Shown: piece after piece, positions 15,598 through 23,414 of the stretch
How the letters are laid out: the number at the start of each line of letters is the position of its first letter
Numbering within the stretch: position 1 is the first letter of the stretch
Assembly: GCF_001597745.1 (NCBI RefSeq)
Contig: NZ_LUHJ01000039.1
Location: 42,546 to 106,545, forward strand
Reading direction: 5' to 3'
Length of the DNA stretch: 64,000 bases
Source: Anabaena sp. 4-3
GTDB taxonomy: Bacteria; Cyanobacteriota; Cyanobacteriia; Cyanobacteriales; Nostocaceae
Notes under the pieces: generated by a model
What the model was told of the DNA's origin: nothing
The model's database searches: none
Seen by the model: only the letters and a program-made list of their open reading frames with translations
Made by a program: the position numbers and the translations under genes

Positions 15598-17511
15598 ATG
15601 CAAATTCCTCGCTTGCACCCAGACACAATTGAAGAAGTTAAACAGCGTGTTGATATTGTTGATGTGGTATCAAACTACGTAGTTTTGCGTAGGCGTGGTA
15701 AGGATTTTGTGGGGTTGTGTCCTTTCCATGATGAAAAAAGTCCTAGTTTCACGGTTAGCCCCAATAAGCAAATGTATTATTGCTTCGGCTGTTTAGCTGG
15801 GGGGAATGCTATTAAATTTTTGATGGATTTGGGTAAGCAATCTTTCGCTGAGGTGGTGTTAGATTTAGCACGGCGTTATCAAATCCCTGTGCAAACTCTT
15901 GCACCAGAACAACGTCAAGAGTTACAGCGTCAGTTGTCTCTACGTGAACAATTATATGAGGTTCTGGCTTCGGCGGCTCAGTTTTATCAACACGCTTTGC
16001 GCCAATCCCAAGGGCAAGGGGCGATGCAATATTTACGAAGCGATCGCCTCCTCAATGAAGCTACTATCCAGCAGTTTGGTTTGGGTTATGCGCCCCCAGG
16101 TTGGGAAACTCTCCACCGCTATTTGGTAGAGGATAAGCATTACCCGGTGCAGTTGGTGGAAAAGGCGGGATTGATTAAACCGCGCAAGGAAGGAAACGGA
16201 TATTATGATGTATTCCGCGATCGCTTGATGATTCCTATTCGTGATGTACAAGGGCGAGTTATTGGCTTTGGTGGTAGAACTTTAACTGATGAACAACCGA
16301 AATATTTGAATTCACCAGATACGGAATTATTTAATAAGGGTAAAACTTTATTTGCATTAGATGAAGCTAAAGCCGGGATTTCTCAACTCGATCAAGTGGT
16401 GGTTGTAGAAGGATATTTTGATGCGATCGCTCTCCATGCGGCGGGTATTAATAATGCTGTTGCTTCCCTTGGTACGGCGTTGAGTTTGGAACAAGTCAGG
16501 CTGATGTTACGTTACACTGACTCTAAACAATTGGTACTCAATTTTGATGCTGATAAAGCCGGAAATAACGCCGCATCAAGGGCAATTGGGGAAATCGCTG
16601 ATTTAGCTTATAAAGGTGAAGTTAAACTAAAAATTCTCAATATTCCCGATGGCAAAGATGCGGATGAGTTTTTGCGTTCTCATAGTCGAGAAGATTATGA
16701 CCAATTATTAGCAAATGCGCCTTTGTGGATAGATTGGCAGATTCAGCAAATTCTCAAAGACCGGAATTTAAAACAAGCTACAGATTTTCAACAAGTTACA
16801 CAAGAAATAGTTAAGTTACTCAAAAATATAGTTAATAGCGATACGCGCAATTATTATGTTTCTTATTGTGCGGAAATCCTCAGTTTAGGCGATGCGCGAC
16901 TCACACCTTTAAGAGTCGAAAATCTCTTAACTCAAATCGCTCCAACTGCGGCTACATATTCTCAGCCTGTACCTATCAAGAGAAGCGATAATACTAGAAA
17001 AGTTTCCCAAATTCCCACCACAGAAAAAAGTCTTCTGGAACAAGCTGAGGCTTTGTTACTGCGGATTTATTTACATTGTCGGGAACAGCGTCAAGTGATT
17101 ATTGCTGAGTTAGAAGAACGGTGTTTAGAGTTTAGTCTTTCTCATCATCGTTTTTTGTGGAGTCAGATTTTAGAGTTGATAGAGGTGGAAGTTGATTTAA
17201 TATCGAAGTTACAAGATAGATATTTAGAATTAGGTGAAGATGTCAGCTTAATTTCTCATCTGTTGCATTTGAATGAGATAAATAAAAAAGAATTGATTCG
17301 GACTCCTCAAGTTGTGCAAGCTGCCCTGGCTTGTATGCAAAGGGTGTTAACAGAAAAACGTTATCGTCACTTTTTTGAACTGTGGCAAGAAACTGATCAC
17401 GAGGCTGAACCGGAAAAATGGGAGTCCTATTATAAAGCTTTTTATGCGGAAAAGTTGAAGCTTCAGGAGTTAGACGAACAGCGTAAATTCTCACTCACTG
17501 ATTTGGTTTAA
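15598..17511 (+). CDS. dnaG: DNA primase
   Basis: Synthesises RNA primers at the replication fork. The CHC2 zinc finger is complete (CPFHDEKSPSF, then YYCFGC). The catalytic core and TOPRIM acidic motifs follow (VVEGYFDAIAL; LNFDADKAGNNAA). The C-terminal helicase-binding region (about 430-637) is more divergent, as expected. I choose the ATG at 15598 (MQIPRLHPDTIEEVK). The frame extends to an ATG at 15589, but those codons (MTN) are repeat DNA. Followed by an orphan hsdS, separated by a GCAGAGGCGCAGAGG-type repeat. Confidence 0.97.
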   Translation: MQIPRLHPDTIEEVKQRVDIVDVVSNYVVLRRRGKDFVGLCPFHDEKSPSFTVSPNKQMYYCFGCLAGGNAIKFLMDLGKQSFAEVVLDLARRYQIPVQTLAPEQRQELQRQLSLREQLYEVLASAAQFYQHALRQSQGQGAMQYLRSDRLLNEATIQQFGLGYAPPGWETLHRYLVEDKHYPVQLVEKAGLIKPRKEGNGYYDVFRDRLMIPIRDVQGRVIGFGGRTLTDEQPKYLNSPDTELFNKGKTLFALDEAKAGISQLDQVVVVEGYFDAIALHAAGINNAVASLGTALSLEQVRLMLRYTDSKQLVLNFDADKAGNNAASRAIGEIADLAYKGEVKLKILNIPDGKDADEFLRSHSREDYDQLLANAPLWIDWQIQQILKDRNLKQATDFQQVTQEIVKLLKNIVNSDTRNYYVSYCAEILSLGDARLTPLRVENLLTQIAPTAATYSQPVPIKRSDNTRKVSQIPTTEKSLLEQAEALLLRIYLHCREQRQVIIAELEERCLEFSLSHHRFLWSQILELIEVEVDLISKLQDRYLELGEDVSLISHLLHLNEINKKELIRTPQVVQAALACMQRVLTEKRYRHFFELWQETDHEAEPEKWESYYKAFYAEKLKLQELDEQRKFSLTDLV

Positions 17512-17639
17512 ATCTGATTAATTGATATCTGTTTTTTTCTCACGCAGAGGCGCAGAGGCGCGGAGGGGATTTTTTAGATGTTGCGAGTTTTTGAGGATGT
17601 GTTTCTAGTGGGTTTCTTTGTGTTAGAGGGGTGGTTGAG

Positions 17640-18845
17640 ATGAAACATCAGTTTCCTTCTGATTGGACTACTAGCCCATTTAGGAATGTAGCTGAGGTCA
17701 TTACAGGTACAACTCCCTCTACACAATATCCTGAGTATTACGGTGGTTCTGTGCCTTTTGTTGGGCCAGCAGAGCTAGGTGGAGCAGAACCCGTTACTCA
17801 AAGCTCTAAGTGGTTATCTCCTGCTGGGGTCAAGCAAGCTAGACTACTTCCTGCTGAATCTGTCCTAGTATGCTGCATTGGTGCAACCATTGGAAAAGTT
17901 GGCTTTGCTGGTACAGAGCTAGCAACTAATCAGCAAATAAATGCTTTGGTTTTCAATAAAAGCATCATTTGTCCTAGATATGCTTTCCATTATTGTCGAA
18001 CACTAGAATTACTAATTCGGCATTTGGGAGCATCTACAACGTTACCTCTCTTACCTAAAGGACGTTTTCAAGAACTTGAAATTTCCTTTCCTCCCCTCGA
18101 AGAACAGCGTCGCATTGCTGCAATTCTCGATAAGGCTGATGATGTTCGCCGGAAACGCAAACAAGCGATCGCACTCACAGAGGAATTATTGCGATCGGCC
18201 TTCTTGGAGATGTTCGGCGATCCTGTGACAAATCCCAAAGGGTGGAGAACAGATAATTTAGGCAACTTACTAGCTGAACCACTTCAAAATGGAGTTTACT
18301 TTCAAAAAGAATGCTATGTAGAAGATGGCACTGGAATAGAGATGATTCACATGTCGGATGCTTTCTACGGTGTAGTTAAGCGAGGTAATCTGAAACGGGT
18401 TGCTGCAACATCAGCAGACATAGAAAAATATGGACTTAATTCTAATGATGTGATTGTTGCCAGGCGATCATTAAACTATGAAGGCGCAGCAAAGCCTTGC
18501 TTGATTCCAGTGGATCAAAAACCTTTAATTTTTGAGTCAAGTTTAATTAGAGTGAGAGTGAATAGAGATATTCTAGACCCTATCTTTTTGTTCTCGTATA
18601 TGTTGCAGCCACAAGTTCGTTCAGCTTTTGTTTTCCCTCATGTAACTAAATCAACAATTTCTGGAATCAATCAGGCAGGATTACAACGGGTTCAAATCTT
18701 AGTTCCCCCAATTTCTATTCAAATAAATTACAGAAAGCTTTATGAGAAGGTAACTTCATTTAGAAATGTGTACGAAAGAGACTTAAACATTGCAGAAACT
18801 TTTTTCAACTCCCTACTACAAAAAGCCTTCCGGGGGGAACTGTGA
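17640..18845 (+). CDS. hsdS: Type I restriction-modification specificity subunit (HsdS), orphan
   Basis: About 401 residues with the two-fold HsdS plan. Target-recognition domain 1 (1-150) opens with PSDWTTSPFRNVAEVITG. A conserved helical spacer follows (FPPLEEQRRIAAILDKADD, then TEELLRSAFLEMFGDP). Domain 2 (190-370) ends with the second conserved helix (FFNSLLQKAFRGEL). It would dictate DNA sequence recognition for a methylase/nuclease complex. No hsdM or hsdR lies within 15 kb on either side in this window. It either works with a distant HsdM or is a remnant that has kept its frame. Start: ATG 17640; a GTG at 17631 is also possible. Confidence 0.9.
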   Translation: MKHQFPSDWTTSPFRNVAEVITGTTPSTQYPEYYGGSVPFVGPAELGGAEPVTQSSKWLSPAGVKQARLLPAESVLVCCIGATIGKVGFAGTELATNQQINALVFNKSIICPRYAFHYCRTLELLIRHLGASTTLPLLPKGRFQELEISFPPLEEQRRIAAILDKADDVRRKRKQAIALTEELLRSAFLEMFGDPVTNPKGWRTDNLGNLLAEPLQNGVYFQKECYVEDGTGIEMIHMSDAFYGVVKRGNLKRVAATSADIEKYGLNSNDVIVARRSLNYEGAAKPCLIPVDQKPLIFESSLIRVRVNRDILDPIFLFSYMLQPQVRSAFVFPHVTKSTISGINQAGLQRVQILVPPISIQINYRKLYEKVTSFRNVYERDLNIAETFFNSLLQKAFRGEL

Positions 18846-18894
18846 AAACCCCTCTCCATAGCTTGCTTCCCGTAGGGTACCTCTCCCCTACAAA

Positions 18895-18924
18895 TGTAGA
18901 GACGTTGCATGCAACGTCTCTACA
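18895..18924. repeat. 30-bp perfect palindrome, copy 1
   Basis: Starts TGTAGAGACGTTGCA and reads the same on both strands over 30 bp. Embedded in CCCTCTCC-type repeats after hsdS. Related copies are at 19039-19068 and 20293-20322. Confidence 0.9.
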
Positions 18925-19038
18925 ACCCCCATTCCCTGCCTTGCGGCACGCTGCGCGAATGTAGGGAAGGGGGGCTGGGGGGGTTAGGTTTGAGAGAATT
19001 TGGAGTTATTGAAAAACAGGGGTAAGACTATTTCTTAC

Positions 19039-19068
19039 TGTAGAGACGTTGCATATAACGTCTCTACA
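19039..19068 (+). repeat. 30-bp near-palindrome, copy 2 (left flank of aminotransferase)
   Basis: TGTAGAGACGTT, then GCATAT, then AACGTCTCTACA. It is the exact reverse complement of the copy at 20293-20322. It ends 58 bp before the aminotransferase ATG. Confidence 0.9.
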
Positions 19069-19126
19069 TCATTTATGTGGTGCAACTTCAGAGAAAATTG
19101 GTATAAGGATAATATACGCGAAAATT

Positions 19127-20269
19127 ATGACTCAGACAATTTCCATAAATGATAATCAACGCTTACAACTCCAACCCCTAGACATTCCCACCCGGTTACT
19201 ATTAGGGCCAGGGCCTTGCAATGCACACCCGGACGTATTGCAAGCCATGAACACCGCCCCAGTCGGACATCTTGATCCGGCTTTCTTAGCACTGATGGAT
19301 GAAATTCAATCCTTACTGCGCTACGTTTGGCAAACCGACAACCCCCACACCATAGCAGTCAGTGGTACAGGTTCAGCAGCAATGGAAGCGACAATTGCCA
19401 ATGCAGTAGAACCCGGTGACGTGGTATTAATTGGTGTCATGGGTTATTTTGGTAATCGTCTTGTGGATATGGCGGGAAGATACGGCGCAGATGTCCGCAC
19501 CATTACCAAACCTTGGGGACAAGTATTTACATTAGCAGAACTCCGCACCGCTTTAGAAACCCATCGTCCAGCAATTCTCGCCTTAGTTCATGCAGAAACA
19601 TCCACAGGTGCGCGTCAACCATTAGAAGGAGTCGGTGAACTCTGTCGTGAATTCGGGACTTTGCTACTCGTAGATACAGTTACCAGTTTAGGAGGTGTCC
19701 CCATATTTTTAGATGCTTGGGGAGTAGACTTAGCTTACAGTTGCAGCCAAAAAGGTTTAGGATGTTCCCCTGGTGCTTCTCCTTTTACCATGAGTTCCCG
19801 CGCGATGGAGAAATTGCAAAACCGCCGCACCAAGGTAGCAAACTGGTATTTAGATATGAATTTGTTAGGTAAATATTGGGGGAGTGAACGAGTTTATCAT
19901 CACACAGCCCCGATAAACTTATATTATGGATTGCGGGAAGCATTGCGTTTAATTGCCGAAGAAGGATTAGCTAACTGCTGGCAACGCCACCAAAAGAACG
20001 TAGAATATTTGTGGCAACGCTTAGAAGAGATAGGCTTAAGTCTGCACGTAGAAAAAGAGTACCGCTTACCTACTTTAACTACAGTTTGCATTCCGGCGGG
20101 TGTAGATGGAAAAGCCGTTGCACGTCAACTACTCATAGAACATGGTATTGAAGTCGGTGGTGGTTTAGGTGAATTAGCCGGGAAAGTCTGGCGTGTCGGG
20201 TTAATGGGTTACAACAGTCGCCCAGAAAACGTTGACAGACTCATCACCGCATTACAGCAGGTTTTATAA
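19127..20269 (+). CDS. Alanine/serine-glyoxylate aminotransferase (class V PLP enzyme)
   Basis: About 380 residues. Class V aminotransferase features: LLLGPGPCNAHPDVLQAM at the start, GTGSAAMEA, LLVDTVTSLGG (aspartate holding the PLP ring) and CSQKGLGCSPG with the Schiff-base Lys. This matches alanine:glyoxylate / serine:pyruvate aminotransferases, which transaminate photorespiratory glyoxylate. It may work with the glycine decarboxylase genes at the right end of the window. A TTG at 19049 lies inside the palindromic repeat; I use ATG 19127. The gene is bracketed by exact inverted 30-bp repeats. Cytoplasmic. Confidence 0.9.
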   Translation: MTQTISINDNQRLQLQPLDIPTRLLLGPGPCNAHPDVLQAMNTAPVGHLDPAFLALMDEIQSLLRYVWQTDNPHTIAVSGTGSAAMEATIANAVEPGDVVLIGVMGYFGNRLVDMAGRYGADVRTITKPWGQVFTLAELRTALETHRPAILALVHAETSTGARQPLEGVGELCREFGTLLLVDTVTSLGGVPIFLDAWGVDLAYSCSQKGLGCSPGASPFTMSSRAMEKLQNRRTKVANWYLDMNLLGKYWGSERVYHHTAPINLYYGLREALRLIAEEGLANCWQRHQKNVEYLWQRLEEIGLSLHVEKEYRLPTLTTVCIPAGVDGKAVARQLLIEHGIEVGGGLGELAGKVWRVGLMGYNSRPENVDRLITALQQVL

Positions 20270-20292
20270 CAGTTTTTCGCTAATTAACACTG

Positions 20293-20322
20293 TGTAGAGA
20301 CGTTATATGCAACGTCTCTACA
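20293..20322 (-). repeat. 30-bp near-palindrome, copy 3 (right flank of aminotransferase)
   Basis: Exact inverted copy of 19039-19068, 23 bp after the aminotransferase stop. It can form a hairpin with the 12-bp arms TGTAGAGACGTT/AACGTCTCTACA. Confidence 0.9.
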
Positions 20323-20335
20323 AGGTGATACAAGT

Positions 20336-20716
20336 TCAAGCTGAGTTTTTCATGAGAGAATAGGGTTGAATCAAAACCTCAGCCGGAATTCCGAATTTTT
20401 GATATATACGTCGAATCATCTCTAGTGTTAGTGCTTGCTGACGATTCAAAACGGCACTAACTTGTTCACGACTCCCAATCACAGATTCTAAATCCTGACA
20501 AGATAGCCCACGAGATTCAAGATAATATAAAATTGCTTCTATTGGATCTGGTGCTGTGATGGGATAATGTTGTTGTTCGTATGCTTCCACCAGCGTCGTT
20601 AAAACTTCTAAGCGATCGCACTCTGGAGTATTAGGTGCTGCATCAAATAATCTGGCAATTTCATCAAGCGCAGCACGATAATCAGCTTCAGTGCGGATGG
20701 GACGGGTTTCCAGCAT
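20336..20716 (-). CDS. higA: HigA-type antitoxin / HTH regulator
   Basis: 126 residues. N-terminal helical region (RTEADYRAALDEIARLFD) then a C-terminal HTH (LSCQDLESVIGSREQVSAVL). This is the layout of the HigA-like antitoxins that follow HigB-type toxins. It would bind and neutralise the upstream-encoded toxin and repress the shared promoter. The gene starts 11 bp after the toxin gene, toxin first, which is the usual higBA order. Confidence 0.85.
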   Translation of the reverse strand: MLETRPIRTEADYRAALDEIARLFDAAPNTPECDRLEVLTTLVEAYEQQHYPITAPDPIEAILYYLESRGLSCQDLESVIGSREQVSAVLNRQQALTLEMIRRIYQKFGIPAEVLIQPYSLMKNSA

Positions 20717-20727
20717 ATTATCTTACC

Positions 20728-21021
20728 TCAAATTGTTGTCGCGTCTACGTTATCGTATTCCGAGTGCGTTCCTACAAAGCGGATAAAAATAATCTTAATG
20801 TCATAACGAACGTGAACAACTAAGTGGTAATCATTGCCTTTGATATTCAAAACAACACGATTATTAGCAATAATACTGGCGTTGCGATAGATAGTTTTGA
20901 TATCTGTGGGACTATTCCATTCTGCACGAGAAGCTTCATCATACCAAGCTTTAAGTGAATGTTCGGCATTGGGATGTATTTCCCAAAATTCCCGTAAAGT
21001 GCTACGGGCAATGATTCGCAT
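20728..21021 (-). CDS. higB: HigB-type mRNA interferase toxin
   Basis: 97 residues. MRIIARSTLREFWEIHP at the start, LKAWYDEASRAEW, RVVLNIKGNDYHLVVHV and FIRFVGTHSEYD at the end match the RelE/HigB fold, with the usual basic and His residues near the end. Such toxins cut mRNA on ribosomes. It forms a type II toxin-antitoxin operon with the downstream HTH gene. Confidence 0.88.
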   Translation of the reverse strand: MRIIARSTLREFWEIHPNAEHSLKAWYDEASRAEWNSPTDIKTIYRNASIIANNRVVLNIKGNDYHLVVHVRYDIKIIFIRFVGTHSEYDNVDATTI

Positions 21022-21053
21022 ACCAGTATGATGTTATTGTAGTAGAAAATTTA

Positions 21054-21118
21054 TGTAGGGTGGGCATTGCTAGAAAATTGCTAACACCCAAAAATTAATG
21101 TTGTCAGCAATGCCCACC
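21054..21118. repeat. Inverted-repeat element (GGTGGGCATTGC type)
   Basis: TGTAGGGTGGGCATTGC at 21054-21070 and GCAATGCCCACC at 21107-21118 form 12-bp inverted arms. A half copy with the same 17-bp sequence occurs at 27368-27384. Dispersed palindromic repeat, non-coding. Confidence 0.7.
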
Positions 21119-21161
21119 TGACGCTGATTGGGAACAGCGCAAGATATCACACAATCAGATG

Positions 21162-21272
21162 TTATTGCAAGAAAAAGCCGGCAAATAGCAAGGGTAAGAG
21201 AATCAACCCGGAGATAATTAAAACTAGAGTTGCTGGTTCAATTTTAATGATGTTGTTTTTTGGTTCTGACAT
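21162..21272 (-). CDS. Tiny single-pass membrane protein (36 aa)
   Basis: A 36-residue frame: MSEPKNNIIKIEPA, then a hydrophobic helix (TLVLIISGLILLPLLF) and AGFFLQ at the end. The size and shape resemble small subunits of photosynthetic or NDH-1 complexes, but it does not match PsaI, PsaJ, PsaM, PsaX, the small Psb or the small Pet proteins as I remember them. It starts 25 bp after the stop of another 35-residue membrane ORF on the same strand. Two adjacent ORFs of the same type make coding more likely. Confidence 0.5.
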   Translation of the reverse strand: MSEPKNNIIKIEPATLVLIISGLILLPLLFAGFFLQ

Positions 21273-21297
21273 TGGCTAGCTGTTGAGTGTGAAAAAC

Positions 21298-21405
21298 TTA
21301 TTTCTTCCCAGGTAGTTTAGTACCCATTTCGGTTAACGCCGAAAAGATGAGATAGATAATTAAAATACTAACACCAGCGAAAAACGCTAGTAAATCGTTA
21401 TCCAT
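21298..21405 (-). CDS. Tiny single-pass membrane protein (35 aa)
   Basis: Frame from ATG 21405: MDNDLLAFFAGVSI, hydrophobic through LIIYLIFSAL, then a basic tail TEMGTKLPGKK. The longer frame to 21489 would cross a terminator hairpin and is unlikely. The basic C-terminus suggests it stays in the cytoplasm with the N-terminus outside. It forms a two-gene unit with the 36-residue ORF downstream. No family recognised. Confidence 0.5.
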   Translation of the reverse strand: MDNDLLAFFAGVSILIIYLIFSALTEMGTKLPGKK

Positions 21406-21449
21406 AAAATTGCAGGCGATCGCGCTGTTCAACAATAGCATTGTCTCAC

Positions 21450-21472
21450 AAAAAAGTCCGCTTGCGCGGACT
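21450..21472 (-). terminator. Minus-strand terminator upstream of the tiny membrane genes
   Basis: On the minus strand AGTCCGC, GCAA loop, GCGGACT (7-bp perfect stem) followed by T6. It lies 45 bp before the 35-residue ORF. It implies a minus-strand transcript that begins to the right, in a stretch with no minus-strand gene. Confidence 0.75.
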
Positions 21473-21720
21473 GAGGGGAGAAGGGTCAAATGATCAACAT
21501 TGACTATGAGATTGTTATATCAGATCCAACAGTGCTAACAATTGTTAACACCTTCTGCTTGCTTCCTGCTGGCAGTGTCGGCACTCACCAGTCTGGAAGC
21601 TGAAACGACCTATCCAGCCGCTATCATTTATTGTTAGCAATTAGATCAATAAAATCAAGACTCATGCTACAAGAATAGAGACAGAATTAGGATAATTATG
21701 TCTGGTAATTTAATCATTCT
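21473..21720 (-). ncRNA. Possible non-coding RNA or leader ending at the 21450 terminator
   Basis: No minus-strand ORF lies between the terminator and the next gene (which is on plus), yet a good terminator ends whatever is transcribed here. The stretch has several self-complementary segments, for example AGTGCCGACACT and the 20-bp dyad at 21532-21551. I tested it by eye against cobalamin, glutamine, SRP and Yfr1 signatures and found no match. Its promoter and 5' end are unknown. Confidence 0.35.
21532..21551. promoter_or_regulatory. 20-bp dyad, operator-like or RNA hairpin
   Basis: GTGCTAACAA/TTGTTAACAC, with one mismatch between the arms and a perfect core TAACAATTGTTA. It could be a repressor operator or the stem of a structured RNA. 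No regulator assigned. Confidence 0.35.
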
Positions 21721-21936
21721 CTATCTTTTTAGAGTCTCACATAATATCTGTTGTTTTTTGTCAATATCCAAAAGAAGTATTTATATAAATTAATTTTCAA
21801 TTTTCAGCTTTTATGTAACATAAAGTTGATAGTTAAGAATTTTTTATAACTTTAGTATGGCTGTGGTCTTGTTTAACTGGAAAATAAAGAATTGAACAGC
21901 TATATTTTCAGTTTAATCAAGCCATAAAAAAATATT

Positions 21937-23226
21937 ATGGAGAAAATCAATATACCTTCAGGCTTTCAAGATTTACCAAATTTTAGTTTAATAGCCGCTT
22001 TATTAGGTCGCCGTTCTCGACGCTTTTTTATGGGTGCAGAAATTCCAGATGGGGTATTTGCTTACAAATCCCATCATGAAGTTTTACCTCTGTCGGAATT
22101 AGAGAAGTTACTTGTGGTGACGGCTTGCGGCGGTAATACTAGCTGGCACAATATGATTTATCGCGCCCAGAGATATGCGCCTTACCTTTCTAATTATGCA
22201 GGTGCGGCTAGCGGGCGCACATTTCCCTCGGCGGCTGGTTTTCATTGTAGTCAGACTTTCTTTACTGATGACGAAGGGGTGTATGTCTTAGAAAATCGTG
22301 ATGCGCCGGCTTGTGCTGAACGAGATGAAGATGGTTCCCTTGATTTAGAAACAGTGCTTGATACCCTCAAGAGTCAAATCAAAAAAATCCAAGATGGGCG
22401 TTTAGGCTTACCGCCACAAGTACCTTATGTAGAACCCCACAACACTTGGGTAGTGAATCATCCTGGTACCCTCCTAGTCATTCCTGTGGGTGATTTAGCA
22501 CAACATACCCTTGCGGGAATGTGCTATTACCTGCAAAATGGTGTAGTTTTTCGTGATGATATCAATGGTAAATCTATACCCGGACTAGATAAGTACCGTC
22601 AGCTAGCCGATGTCGATAATCCCCTACCCTTAACGTTTCTCGAACAGTGGTCTATGGCTGAACTCACAGCAGAATTAGCTACAAGCTGTTACGCGGGAAC
22701 ACTGATGTTGCAAGCGATGGGACTAGGTGGATGGATGTTTAACGGGGTTGATCCTTTTGCCTTGCTGGGGGCTAGTGGTGATGCAACAGTGCCGGGGTTA
22801 GGATTTAGATATGATACTGATGAGCGTTGGCCTTATCCCAATCCTACAGGATTGACAGGAGTATTAGAAGGATTTTGTCCGCCCCATTATCCTGATATGC
22901 GTGCAGCAGTAGAAGCATTATGCGATCGCAAATTTAATCTTGGTGGGCCGTTCCATCATGATACACCAGGCCCTTGGCAAAATTCCGCCAAAGTGCGATC
23001 GGCTGCTCAAGTCCATAGCGAAGAATTTCGGGAATGTGTAGCTTTACAAGCTCAATATGTTTATGACACCTTTGGTAAATTCCCTGGAACAGTTCCTTCA
23101 ATTTTCGTAATTACTTATCTCCAAGCGCATCATCTAGACTTGGAGTTTTATGACAAGTTCTACAAACCCGGTGCATATTTGCCCACCCATGCCAACCATA
23201 TCGCTAATTGGCATCCTCAAGGCTGA
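21937..23226 (+). CDS. Nitroreductase-superfamily-like protein
   Basis: 429 residues, soluble. The start (LLGRRSRRFFMGAEIP) resembles the RRSxR flavin-phosphate motif of nitroreductase/SagB-type proteins. The segment ATSCYAGTLMLQAMGLGGWM resembles their second FMN-contacting helix. The middle (TWVVNHPGTLLVIPVGD) and the His-rich C-terminus (TYLQAHHLDLEF, YLPTHANHIANWH) are unfamiliar. The Cys/His content would also allow metal binding. No biosynthetic cluster surrounds it, so a RiPP role is not indicated. Assignment tentative. Confidence 0.5.
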   Translation: MEKINIPSGFQDLPNFSLIAALLGRRSRRFFMGAEIPDGVFAYKSHHEVLPLSELEKLLVVTACGGNTSWHNMIYRAQRYAPYLSNYAGAASGRTFPSAAGFHCSQTFFTDDEGVYVLENRDAPACAERDEDGSLDLETVLDTLKSQIKKIQDGRLGLPPQVPYVEPHNTWVVNHPGTLLVIPVGDLAQHTLAGMCYYLQNGVVFRDDINGKSIPGLDKYRQLADVDNPLPLTFLEQWSMAELTAELATSCYAGTLMLQAMGLGGWMFNGVDPFALLGASGDATVPGLGFRYDTDERWPYPNPTGLTGVLEGFCPPHYPDMRAAVEALCDRKFNLGGPFHHDTPGPWQNSAKVRSAAQVHSEEFRECVALQAQYVYDTFGKFPGTVPSIFVITYLQAHHLDLEFYDKFYKPGAYLPTHANHIANWHPQG

Positions 23227-23414
23227 ATTTCGTGGGGAACGAGGAACGGGGAACAGTGTAGTAGCTTGGCAAGCCTTAAATGTTGCATTAAAACTCTCTT
23301 GTGGGATAAGCTCTCTAGCCCATCCGGTGCAGGCTTCTAGCCTGCACCACAAGAACTATATTTTTGCATTATTTTAGCCTTGCCACGCCAACAACTACAA
23401 CCAAGCTAATTTTT

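Noticed and set aside
19127-20322. A transposon carrying the aminotransferase
   Set aside because: Flanking inverted repeats are short palindromes, no transposase and no visible target duplication; kept as a cassette-like observation only.
21540-21640. Possible cobalamin or glutamine riboswitch, SRP RNA or Yfr1 on the minus strand
   Set aside because: Isolated fragments resemble parts of these RNAs, but the invariant cores (B12 box, GGAAGTAGG, CCGGAAGGAAGC, ACTCCTCACAC) are missing.
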